From Paucibacter sp. B2R-40 (GTDB lineage: Bacteria > Pseudomonadota > Gammaproteobacteria > Burkholderiales > Burkholderiaceae_C), in NCBI RefSeq assembly GCF_025717555.1, contig NZ_JAJIRP010000005.1, forward strand, positions 186,001-250,000: DNA of 64,000 nucleotides. The letters are read 5' to 3'. The notes beneath the pieces are model-generated. The model had not been told where the DNA came from. It saw nothing but the letters and a program-made list of their open reading frames with translations, and searched no databases. Below are positions 32,066 to 39,875 of this stretch, in pieces. A program made the translations under genes and the position numbers. Each line of letters opens with the position of its first letter. Positions within the stretch are counted from its first letter, which is position 1.

Positions 32066-34297
32066 CTAGTTGCCGGTGACCGACACACCGGTATCTCCTT
32101 CAAGCTGGACCGGCAAGGCTTCGCCCTGCGCGTTGAGCGCGACCAAATTATTCAGCTCGATGTTTGAGTTTCGCCCTGCTGAGCCAGGGCGCGCGCGCAA
32201 GATGACGACTCGCTCGCCATGGCCGGCCAAGTCGAACTCAATCAAACCGTTGGCACCTGAACTGCCGGCAGACCCAGCCTCGGCCAGCATGAAAATGCTG
32301 ACATCAAAGCGCATTTCGCCCCGCAGCTTCAACGCCGACTTGTTGTGCAAGGTGACCGCCAGCGTATCGCCGACCGAGGTGTTGTTGGTGGTTTGAATCT
32401 CCAGTTCACCCTGCAAAACCGGCGCATCGGCAGGCGTTTGACCGTAGGTCTTGCCGACCCCTGGCGCAGGTATCGAAACTGGCGCTGTCAGATTGATCCC
32501 ACTCGCCCCGCCGCCGCCCGTCATCGGCAAGGCGACTGCCGCGGCCGGCCGCAGCCTGGCCCCCTCGGCGCCGGGGTTGCTGTCATAACCCGAAGACAAG
32601 ACTGTCCGACTCGCCTCCGGCAGATTCAAATTGCGCAGCACACGCGGCGTGATCAGCAAGACGATTTCGCTCTTTTTGCGGTTGTCACCCTGCACACCGA
32701 ACAAGCGCCCCAGCAGCGGCGCCTCGGACAGATAAGGCAGGCCGCTGATGCTCTTGCGATCTTCGTCGCTGATCAACCCGGCCAGCACCTGCGTCTCGCC
32801 ATCGCGCAGCCGCAGCGAGGTGCTGGCCTTGCGCGAGCCGATGCGGTAGGCGCTGGTCGGCTGGGCGCCGCCCGAGCTTTCCTTCAGGCCGAGGTTGCTG
32901 ACCTCCAGATTGACCTTCATCACCACCTCGTTGTCGAGCTGGATGCTGGGTTCCACCTCCAGCGTCAGGCCAACGTCGATATAGGTCACCGAGGTGGAAA
33001 CGCCGACATTGGCGGTCGAGGTGCTGGTGAACACCGGCACCTTGTCGCCAATCTGGATCTTGGCTTTTTCTTTGTTGCGGGCACGCAGCTTGGGGTTGGC
33101 CAGCACATTGCTGGCGCCAGTGCCGCCTTTGAGCTTGGCCGTCAGCACCGGATTGGCCACCATACTGCGAAAGGCACTGCGCTGGCCTAGCTCCACCAAA
33201 CCACTGACACCGGGCAGGCCGTAGCTGACCTCGGACGGCCATTGCAGGCCGAACTGGTCGTCGCGGTTGGTCTCGATCTCCAGCACCTCGACATCCAGCA
33301 TCACCTCGGGCTCGGGCAGGTCAAGACCGGCAATCAGCTGCTCTATCATCGCGATCACCTCCGGCGTGTCGCGCGCCACCAGCAGGTTGAGGCGCTCGTC
33401 GATGAAGATGTCGCGGGTCTTGGCCATCATGCGCACCAAGGCTTGTGCCTGCTTGACGTCGGCGTTATTGAGGTAAAAGCTGCGCGTCACCAGTTCCTGA
33501 TGCTCGCGCTGCTTGGCCTGGGTATTGGGGTAGATCAGCACCGATTTGTCGTTCAGCAGCTTGCGCTCGAGCTGCTGCGTGGACAGGATCACCCGCATCG
33601 CCTCGTCCAGCGTGACCTCTTTCAGGTAAATCGTGACCTTGGCGTCGCCGCGCACGTCTTTGTCGAACACGAAATTGACGCCGGCGCCGCGCCCCATCGC
33701 CTCGAACACGGTGCGCAGTGGCGCATCGCGGAACTCCAGGCTGATCGGTTTTTGAAAAGCTTCTGCCAGCGCAGAAGGCAGCGGCGGCGGCGCATATTTC
33801 TGCCGCAGCTGCTGATTCAGCGCCAGCGCGCCGGATTGGCCGGGGTCTTCGGCCAAGACCTGCTGCACCGATGCGCGCGCCAGGTCAAACTGCCCGGCCT
33901 TCAACTGCTGGCTGGCTTGGCGCACCTGTGCTTCATGCAAACGGGCGCGCTGGATCGACTGGCGCAGGCCCTTGGTCCGGGGCGACTGCGCGTCGACCAT
34001 TTCCATGCGCTGCACCAGCGCCTCGGCCAGATCGAGTTGCCCGACCGCGCGGGCGGTCTCGGCTTGTGTGGCCAAGGCCAAGAGGCTGCGTTCGGTCTGG
34101 CGTGCGTAGGCCAAGCGCAAAGACATGTCCTGCGGCGCGGCCGCGCTGGCATCGCGCAACATGCGCCAAGCGGCCTCATGCTCGCCGCGCTGCAGCAGCG
34201 CCTCGGACTCGCGCAGCGCCGGCGCGGCACAAGCGGCCAAGATCATGACAAGGCTCAGGCCAGCGACATGCCGAAATGAAGGGACTGGAAACGTCAT
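32066..34297 (-). CDS. gspD: Secretin (GspD/PilQ/MshL-like)
   Basis: A 743-residue outer-membrane secretin. The start at 34297 gives a lipoprotein signal (MTFPVPSFRHVAGLSLVMIL then AAC, lipobox). A TPR-like helical region (ALLQRGEHEAAWRMLRDASA) comes next. N-domains with FVFDKDVRGDAKVTIYLKEV and VLIYPNTQAKQREHQELVTR follow, then the secretin core with LDVEVLEIETNRDDQFGLQW, NPKLRARNKEKAKIQIGDKV, TYIDVGLTLEVEPSI and VLAGLISDEDRKSISGLPYL. The C terminus contains a cohesin-like segment (GDTLAVTLHNKSALKLRGEM). It forms the outer-membrane gate of the operon's machine. Its N-terminal TPR plus secretin layout resembles MSHA-type MshL more than classical GspD. Confidence 0.9.
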   Translation of the reverse strand: MTFPVPSFRHVAGLSLVMILAACAAPALRESEALLQRGEHEAAWRMLRDASAAAPQDMSLRLAYARQTERSLLALATQAETARAVGQLDLAEALVQRMEMVDAQSPRTKGLRQSIQRARLHEAQVRQASQQLKAGQFDLARASVQQVLAEDPGQSGALALNQQLRQKYAPPPLPSALAEAFQKPISLEFRDAPLRTVFEAMGRGAGVNFVFDKDVRGDAKVTIYLKEVTLDEAMRVILSTQQLERKLLNDKSVLIYPNTQAKQREHQELVTRSFYLNNADVKQAQALVRMMAKTRDIFIDERLNLLVARDTPEVIAMIEQLIAGLDLPEPEVMLDVEVLEIETNRDDQFGLQWPSEVSYGLPGVSGLVELGQRSAFRSMVANPVLTAKLKGGTGASNVLANPKLRARNKEKAKIQIGDKVPVFTSTSTANVGVSTSVTYIDVGLTLEVEPSIQLDNEVVMKVNLEVSNLGLKESSGGAQPTSAYRIGSRKASTSLRLRDGETQVLAGLISDEDRKSISGLPYLSEAPLLGRLFGVQGDNRKKSEIVLLITPRVLRNLNLPEASRTVLSSGYDSNPGAEGARLRPAAAVALPMTGGGGASGINLTAPVSIPAPGVGKTYGQTPADAPVLQGELEIQTTNNTSVGDTLAVTLHNKSALKLRGEMRFDVSIFMLAEAGSAGSSGANGLIEFDLAGHGERVVILRARPGSAGRNSNIELNNLVALNAQGEALPVQLEGDTGVSVTGN

Positions 34298-34299
34298 TT

Positions 34300-34866
34300 T
34301 TAGGGGCTCGAAAAGGCCAGGTTTTGTTTTTGTCCGCCAGGCAGCCAAAGCAGCTGTGCACCGGAGGGGTCGATGGCCACGATCCGCCATTGCTGATCGA
34401 TCACTTCACCCACGCCCAGCACCAGCGTGCGCTGCGCGTTGCTCAGCACAATGCGAGGCCGGCCGGCTTCATCCATGCGGCCGACCAGGCTGTAGGCGAC
34501 AGGCGGCGCTGCGGGCGGCGCTTGCTCGGCTTCAATATCGGCCTTGGCTGAGCGGGCATTGATGGGCGGCGCTGCCTCAGCAATTTGCGGCGCAGCACTG
34601 GCGGCCAGGCCCCAGCTTTGCCGAGCGATCGCGCCTGGCTCGGCCCAGGCCGGGCCCTCATGGGCCGCAGCCAACACCAGTGCAGCCGGCCAGCCGGCTG
34701 GCGCGACGTGCAAGGCCGGCTTGGCAAGCGCGGGCCGAGACGGGCCCTGGCTGCTGGGCTTGTCCGAAATCGACTCTTGCTCTTCACGGCTGGCCACCCA
34801 GGCGGTGGCAGCCAGGCTCAGGGCCAAGGCGGCCATCAGCAAGCGGCTGCGCAGCGGCGCGCTCAT
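34300..34866 (-). CDS. PilP/GspC-like inner-membrane to secretin linker
   Basis: A 188-residue protein starting at the ATG at 34866, which overlaps the stop of the upstream gene (ATGA). The N-terminal membrane helix is LRSRLLMAALALSLAATAWV; a low-complexity Ala/Pro stretch follows. The C-terminal domain (VAYSLVGRMDEAGRPRIVLS ... LVLGVGEVIDQQWRIVAIDP ... LLWLPGGQKQNL) matches the HR/PilP fold that contacts the secretin. The stop is 2 nt from the secretin start, so coupling is tight. The open frame extends upstream to 35535 but that part is only a shadow of the neighbouring genes. Confidence 0.75.
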   Translation of the reverse strand: MSAPLRSRLLMAALALSLAATAWVASREEQESISDKPSSQGPSRPALAKPALHVAPAGWPAALVLAAAHEGPAWAEPGAIARQSWGLAASAAPQIAEAAPPINARSAKADIEAEQAPPAAPPVAYSLVGRMDEAGRPRIVLSNAQRTLVLGVGEVIDQQWRIVAIDPSGAQLLWLPGGQKQNLAFSSP

Positions 34867-35477
34867 GGCCGCTTCTCCAACTGGGCTGAAGCCGTAGCCG
34901 TGGCCGGATGGGGCATTTGCATATGCAAGACCCAGCTCAGCTCGGCCGCCAACTCCGGCGCGCCTGGCTGCAGACGGCGCAGCTTGATCAATTCCAGACT
35001 CAGCGCCGGGTCCAAGCGCAGCGCCTCGCTGACATAACGCCTTATTTGTTCGTAATTGCCGTTCACATTCATCGCGATGCGGTATTGGGCCAGGGCCAAG
35101 CCCAGCCCCGGCTCGGCCGTGTAGCGAAACTCGCTGCGCGGCCAGGGCAGGCCCAACTCGGTGGCCAGCGCCAGCAGCGCCGCCGTGCGGGCCTGGCGCT
35201 CGCTGTCGGGCGGGAAGCTCTGCACAAAACGCTGCGGCGACTGCTGTTCGCGCCGCAACTGCTGCTGCTTGAGCCCCTGGCGCTGCGCAGTCAATTGTTC
35301 GCGCTGCTGGGCCAGTGCCCGCTCTTGCGCCGGCAAGAACCAAAGAACGCCCAACAAGGCCAAGAAACTCAGCAAAGCAGCCACAAGGCCCGGCCAGCCC
35401 AGGCGCGCGAGCAACTGCCGCGCGGGCTCCGGCAAACGATCCACTTGGGCCTGGAAAAGCAAGGCCGGGCTGCTCAT
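34863..35477 (-). CDS. PilO/GspM-like inner-membrane assembly protein
   Basis: A 204-residue protein with a cytoplasmic start, one membrane helix (about residues 30-50, LVAALLSFLALLGVLWFLPA), a Gln/Arg-rich coiled coil (ALAQQREQLTAQRQGLKQQQ) and a C-terminal ferredoxin-like domain (LALAQYRIAMNVNGNYEQIR, a PilO-type pattern). It overlaps the genes on both sides by 4 nt (ATGA). It forms the inner-membrane platform with the PilM/PilN-like proteins. Confidence 0.78.
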   Translation of the reverse strand: MSSPALLFQAQVDRLPEPARQLLARLGWPGLVAALLSFLALLGVLWFLPAQERALAQQREQLTAQRQGLKQQQLRREQQSPQRFVQSFPPDSERQARTAALLALATELGLPWPRSEFRYTAEPGLGLALAQYRIAMNVNGNYEQIRRYVSEALRLDPALSLELIKLRRLQPGAPELAAELSWVLHMQMPHPATATASAQLEKRP

Positions 35478-36139
35478 GAACGCAGCCCGGTGGCACGCCG
35501 GCGCACCACTTCAAAGCGCAAGGCATTGCCAGCATCGGCTGACTCGCCCACGGCCTCGGGCCGCTGCAAACGCGTCAGCACCACCTCCTGCCTAAGGCTT
35601 GCAGCTGCGCCTGTGCCTGTGCCCGTGCCCGTGCCCGCGCCTGAGCTTGTCGCCGCAGCGGGCTGACTCGCCGCCTGCATGGCCAAGCTGTCCACCAACT
35701 GCATCACCAGATCGGCCGTGGGCGCCAGCCCTTCCAAACGCAGCGACGCACCCTCCATCTCCAGCGCCTGCATTTGCAAGCCCGCCGGCAAGGCCTGCTC
35801 GACCGCCAGCCAGCGGCTTGCCCAGTCCTCGCCCTGTTTGGGGTTGAGTTGAGCATGCAGGCCCCAGGCCCGACGCTGCAGCTCGGCCGCGTTTACAGGC
35901 GCCTCGCCGCTCGCCACCCGGCTCTCAACAGCGGCCAACTGATGCAACAGAGCGGCCTGTTCGTCCAACACGCTGCGCTGGCCTTGCAAGTCCTGCCACC
36001 GCCAGGCCAAGGCCAGCAGCATCGCGGCTGCGACCATGAGCCAAACCCACATCCACACCGCCGGGCGCTGCGGCGCGGGCATGAAGTCGGGGCGCGGCCA
36101 GCTGCTTGGGCTTGCTGATCGTTTCGCCATCCCAAACAT
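35474..36139 (-). CDS. PilN/GspL-C-like inner-membrane assembly protein
   Basis: A 221-residue protein starting at the ATG at 36139, which overlaps the upstream stop (TGATG). It has one membrane helix (about residues 28-48, VWMWVWLMVAAAMLLALAWR), a coiled coil (LDEQAALLHQLAAVESRVAS) and a PilN-like periplasmic domain (LPAGLQMQALEMEGASLRLE). A short Gly/Thr run (GTGTGTGTG) encoded by a 6-nt repeat near 35620-35640 could vary in length by slippage. It is part of the M-N-O-P set of the operon. Confidence 0.75.
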   Translation of the reverse strand: MFGMAKRSASPSSWPRPDFMPAPQRPAVWMWVWLMVAAAMLLALAWRWQDLQGQRSVLDEQAALLHQLAAVESRVASGEAPVNAAELQRRAWGLHAQLNPKQGEDWASRWLAVEQALPAGLQMQALEMEGASLRLEGLAPTADLVMQLVDSLAMQAASQPAAATSSGAGTGTGTGTGAAASLRQEVVLTRLQRPEAVGESADAGNALRFEVVRRRATGLRS

Positions 36140-36924
36140 CAGTGCAGGGCCTCCGCCGCCAACCAATGGGCGCTTTGTGGGCCTTCAGAAATCGAGTCCA
36201 GCGCCAGCTCGGCCATGCCGCCGCCCCAGCCCATCAGCTTGGGCGCGTGGCTGTTGCCGGTGGCCGGCTGCAAGCGCTGCAGCAAAGCCTGCAACTCGGT
36301 GCTGTCGCCTTGGTCCAGATAGCGCTGCTGCACATCCACCACCTGCCCGCGCGCCAAGCTCAACCAACTCAGCATGCGCCCCTCCAGCAGACCCAAGCCC
36401 GAACTCTCGGCCTGCGCCCAGACGCTGTCGGTTGCCGCAGCTTGTGCCAAGGCATGGCTCCAGGCCGGGCGCACCGACAAGATGCGCACGCCATGCGCCA
36501 GCGCTGCGCTGGTCAAGGCATTCAGGCTCAAGCCAGCCTGTTCCTGCAGCGCCACCGCATTGCGCTGCTGGCCTTGCGACCAGACCGCCAAGGGCCAGGC
36601 TTGCGCGGCTGCGCCAAAGTAATGCACGAACTGCAGGCGGGCGTAAGACCGGACAGCCTGCGCATCGGCCAGGGGCATATCGGCCGGCACGCTGACGTTG
36701 TGCACCCAGGCTCCGCCGACCCAGATGCGCACTTGCTGGCGCGGGTGCGCGGCGCACCATTGCTCGAAGTCGGGCCAGCGCTGGCCCGCGCCCTCTTGCT
36801 CATAGCTCCACAGGCCCGACTCGCCCCAGTACAGCGAAGCGACCGGCAAGCTGCGCGCAAGCTGCCAAGCCTTGAGTTTTTGCAAAAAACGGGAAAAAAC
36901 GGAATCAGTCTGCAAGCGTGACAC
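36139..36924 (-). CDS. PilM/GspL-like protein of the T2SS-like operon
   Basis: A 261-residue soluble protein at the PilM/GspL position between the ATPase and PilN-like genes. The sequence is divergent: MSRLQTDSVFSRFLQKLKAW, LARSLPVASLYWGESGLWSY and a C-terminal LMGWGGGMAELALDS that could be the actin-like fold's final loop. Clear ATP-binding PilM motifs are not seen, so the call rests mainly on position. The GTG start at 36924 overlaps the gspE 3' end by 20 nt. Confidence 0.55.
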   Translation of the reverse strand: MSRLQTDSVFSRFLQKLKAWQLARSLPVASLYWGESGLWSYEQEGAGQRWPDFEQWCAAHPRQQVRIWVGGAWVHNVSVPADMPLADAQAVRSYARLQFVHYFGAAAQAWPLAVWSQGQQRNAVALQEQAGLSLNALTSAALAHGVRILSVRPAWSHALAQAAATDSVWAQAESSGLGLLEGRMLSWLSLARGQVVDVQQRYLDQGDSTELQALLQRLQPATGNSHAPKLMGWGGGMAELALDSISEGPQSAHWLAAEALH

Positions 36925-38440
36925 GATCGAGTTCCTCCAGGGTTGATTCGCCGCGCCGCACCAAGGCCACGGCGGCCTCGCGCAGCGTGCGCATGCCGCG
37001 CTCGCGCGCGGCCTCTTTGATGCGACTCATGGGCGCTCGCGCCGCGATCAGGTCGCGCAATTCATCGTCCAGGCAAAGCAGCTCCGAGACCGCGCGGCGG
37101 CCCTTGTAGCCGGTGCCGCGGCAATGTGCGCAGCCGCTGCCCTGCATAAAGTTGTCACCTGCCTGCGGCTGCAAATCCTGCGCTTGCAACTCGGCCAAAG
37201 TTGGGCTGACTGGGCGACGGCAATGCAGGCAATTGATGCGCATCAGGCGCTGCGCAAGCACACCGTTCAAGGCCGCCACCACGTTGTAGAGGTCCAGCCC
37301 CATATGCATGAAACGGCCGACCACGTCGAAGGCGTTGTTGGCATGCACGGTGGAAAAGACCAAGTGGCCGGTCAGCGCCGCCTGCACCGCGATCTGGGCG
37401 GTTTCGGCGTCCCGGATCTCGCCCACCATCACGCGGTCGGGGTCGTGTCGCAAGACCGAGCGCAGGCCGCGCGCGAAGGTCAGCCCCTTTTTTTCGTTGA
37501 CCGGGATCTGCACCACACCGGCCAGCTGGTACTCGACCGGATCCTCGATGGTGATGATCTTGTCTTGTCCGGTGTTGACCTCGGAGATCGCCGCGTACAG
37601 CGTGGTCGTCTTGCCGCTGCCGGTTGGGCCCGTCACCAAAAGCATGCCGTGCGGCTGCCGCGCCAGCGCCCGGATGGCCAAGCGCGCCTCGGGTTCGAAG
37701 CCGAGCGAATCCAGCGTTAGCGCGCCCTGCGCCTGGATCTGCGCCCGGTCCAGCACGCGCACGACCGCGTCTTCGCCGAACACGCTGGGCATGATGGACA
37801 GGCGGAAATCAATTTCTCGGCCCTGCATGCGCAGCTTGAAGCGGCCGTCTTGCGGCAGCCGGCGCTCACCGATATCCAGCTCGGCCATCACCTTCAGGCG
37901 CGACACCAGCTGCTCGGCCGCCAAAGTGCCGTCGAGGTTCTTGATCTCCAGCATCACGCCGTCGACCCGAAAGCGTACCCGCAGGCCGCGCAGATGGGTC
38001 TCGAAATGGATGTCGCTGGCGCCGTCTTGCAGCGCGTCATACAGCGTCGCGTCGAGCAGGCGCACGACCGGGCTGGCCTGCTCGCTCAGGTTCAGTGCCG
38101 ACAGCTCCTGCGCTTGCTCTTGCGCAGTGCCGTCGGCAAAGCCTTCGCCCAGGTCTTGCAGCGCACGGAAATCCTGCTCGCCGGCGCCCAGCGCCGCGTC
38201 CACATCCTCGGCCGAGCCGCTGACCCAGCGCAGCGCGCGCTGCAGCCTGGCCTCGATGCGCTGCAGCAGCATGGCGTCATGTTCACGGTCCGCCAGCAGC
38301 GCCAGCCGGCCCGCCGCCGACACCGCCAGCACCGCCCGCCAGCGCTGCGCCTCGGCCTGCGTCCATTGCTCGAAGCTAAAACCCCAGGGGGCTTCGTCGT
38401 TAGGAAGCCGACCCAGCGCCAGCGTCAATGCCGCGCTCAA
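36905..38440 (-). CDS. gspE: Type II secretion ATPase GspE
   Basis: A 511-residue hexameric ATPase that powers pseudopilus assembly. It has an N-terminal domain, then LYDALQDGASDIHFETHLRG, Walker A GPTGSGKTTT at residues 271-280, the Asp box (IITIEDPVEYQL), Walker B (LRHDPDRVMVGEIRDAETA), the His box (LTGHLVFSTVHANNA) and the four-cysteine zinc site of GspE (CLHC ... CAHC), then GTGYKGRRAVSELL. The start is TTG at 38440 overlapping the gspF stop (TTGA); there is no nearby ATG, so translation probably depends on coupling. Confidence 0.93.
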   Translation of the reverse strand: MSAALTLALGRLPNDEAPWGFSFEQWTQAEAQRWRAVLAVSAAGRLALLADREHDAMLLQRIEARLQRALRWVSGSAEDVDAALGAGEQDFRALQDLGEGFADGTAQEQAQELSALNLSEQASPVVRLLDATLYDALQDGASDIHFETHLRGLRVRFRVDGVMLEIKNLDGTLAAEQLVSRLKVMAELDIGERRLPQDGRFKLRMQGREIDFRLSIMPSVFGEDAVVRVLDRAQIQAQGALTLDSLGFEPEARLAIRALARQPHGMLLVTGPTGSGKTTTLYAAISEVNTGQDKIITIEDPVEYQLAGVVQIPVNEKKGLTFARGLRSVLRHDPDRVMVGEIRDAETAQIAVQAALTGHLVFSTVHANNAFDVVGRFMHMGLDLYNVVAALNGVLAQRLMRINCLHCRRPVSPTLAELQAQDLQPQAGDNFMQGSGCAHCRGTGYKGRRAVSELLCLDDELRDLIAARAPMSRIKEAARERGMRTLREAAVALVRRGESTLEELDRVTLAD

Positions 38441-39639
38441 TTGACCTGCTCCACCAGCTGGAAGATCGGCAGGTACATCAGCACCACCACGGTGCCAATC
38501 ACCAGGCCCATCAGCAACATCAAGACCGGGTTGATCAGGCGCGTGACCAGGTCACTCAAACGCGTCAACTCCTCGTCGTAGAAGGCCGCTGCCTGCGCCA
38601 GCATCGAGCCCATCTCGCCGCTGCGCTCGCCGACCCGCAGCATGCGCAGCGACACCGGCGTGCTCAGGCCCTCACGCTCCAGCGTTTGCGACAGGCGCTC
38701 GCCGGTGCACACCGAAGCGATGCAGCGGTCCAACTGCGCCTGCAAATGGCCGGCTATCACGCCGCGCGCGGTCTGCAGCGCCGGTACGACCGGCACACCG
38801 GCCAGCAACAACATCGCCAGACTCCGATAGAACTGCGCCAAGGCCAGCAAATGCAGCTTCGGCCCCAACAAGGGCAATTTCCATAAACGCGACAACAGCG
38901 CTTGGCGCAAGCCGCGCTGCCAGGCCCAGACCGGACCGGCCAGCATCAAGCAGCCCAGACCCAGCACCACCCAAGGGTTCTCGCCGCAAAACTGGCCGAC
39001 GGCGATCAGCATGCGCGAAGCCCAGGGCAAGTCCCCACCCACACCTTCGAGCAAGCCGGCAAAGCGCGGCACTACAAACACCAGCAAGAACATCACCACC
39101 GCCGTGCCCGCCGCGATCAAGGTGGCTGGGTAAATGGCCGCGGCCACCAGCTTGCTGCGCAGCTGTTCGGCCCAGGCCAGGTAGTCGGCCTGCTCGGCCA
39201 GCGCATGCGCCATCTGGCCACTGCGCTCGCTCGATTCGACCACTGCAATAAAGAGCGCATCAAAGGCCTGCGGCTGGCTGCGCAAGGCAGTCGAAAAGGC
39301 CTCGCCGAGCTGGATGCGGGCGATCACGCCGTCGAGTGCTGCCGTGCTGCTGCCCCCGCCCTGCTCTTCTTTTTGTTTCAAGGTGACCAAGGCCTCCAGC
39401 AAGGGGATGCCGGCCTTCAACAAGACCGACAACTGCTGCGCGAATTGGCGCAAGGGAAAGCCCTGGCCGCTGCGTGCCTGACGCAGCTGGCTTTCGCCGC
39501 CACCGAGCGGATGCACCGAGATCAGCGCCGCCGGCGCCACACCCAACGCTGCCGCCACGGCCTGCGCATCCACGGCCGCCACCTGCGCTTGGGCAGGACG
39601 GCGGGCGGAATCGAGATAGCTGACGAGGTACTGGGGCAT
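38437..39639 (-). CDS. gspF: Type II secretion inner-membrane platform protein GspF
   Basis: A 400-residue protein, the usual GspF length, when started at the ATG at 39639 (MPQYLVSYLDSARRPAQAQV). Two GspF domains are visible: SGQGFPLRQFAQQLSVLLKA with GIPLLEAL, and a second LALAQFYRSLAMLLLAGVPV with VPALQTA. Membrane helices are at about 165-190, 215-235 and 370-395. It is the first gene of the operon. A half copy of the 18-bp dyad (ATGAGCCGAA) lies 34 nt upstream. In-frame codons up to 39834 are probably not translated. Confidence 0.93.
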   Translation of the reverse strand: MPQYLVSYLDSARRPAQAQVAAVDAQAVAAALGVAPAALISVHPLGGGESQLRQARSGQGFPLRQFAQQLSVLLKAGIPLLEALVTLKQKEEQGGGSSTAALDGVIARIQLGEAFSTALRSQPQAFDALFIAVVESSERSGQMAHALAEQADYLAWAEQLRSKLVAAAIYPATLIAAGTAVVMFLLVFVVPRFAGLLEGVGGDLPWASRMLIAVGQFCGENPWVVLGLGCLMLAGPVWAWQRGLRQALLSRLWKLPLLGPKLHLLALAQFYRSLAMLLLAGVPVVPALQTARGVIAGHLQAQLDRCIASVCTGERLSQTLEREGLSTPVSLRMLRVGERSGEMGSMLAQAAAFYDEELTRLSDLVTRLINPVLMLLMGLVIGTVVVLMYLPIFQLVEQVN

Positions 39640-39672
39640 GGCGGACAAGAACGCTGAAAAAGGCCGACAGCA

Positions 39673-39682
39673 ATGAGCCGAA
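39673..39682. promoter_or_regulatory. Half copy of the 18-bp dyad upstream of gspF
   Basis: ATGAGCCGAA matches the left 10 bases of the reverse complement of the dyad found at 25408 and 30551, but the right arm is not conserved. It lies 34 nt upstream of the gspF start. Weak on its own; it gains weight from the nearby degenerate copy at 39817. Confidence 0.35.
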
Positions 39683-39816
39683 GGAGCTACGAGTGGCGCG
39701 ACTGTATTCATCTGCTGTGACTGCGCCGTGAATGACAGTGATGTGACATTGACAAGCCAATCAGCACCCGATCTGCTGTTTGTTTTTTGCCCGCCATCAG
39801 TCAAAACCAGCCAAAC

Positions 39817-39834
39817 ATGAGCCGAATGCCTCAT
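39817..39834. promoter_or_regulatory. Degenerate copy of the 18-bp dyad upstream of the S8 protease gene
   Basis: ATGAGCCGAATGCCTCAT matches the dyad (read as ATGAGCCGAACGGCTCAT) at 16 of 18 positions. It lies 42 nt upstream of the protease start, in the divergent gspF/protease promoter region (39640-39875). Confidence 0.5.
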
Positions 39835-39875
39835 CTGTCACAGGCCTTTCACGGCGCACCGCTAACTTGCTCGCC

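Noticed and set aside
34867-35535. Long upstream part of the frame that contains the PilP-like gene
   Set aside because: This stretch overlaps the well-supported PilO-like gene in another frame; the real start is the ATG at 34866 in the ATGA overlap.
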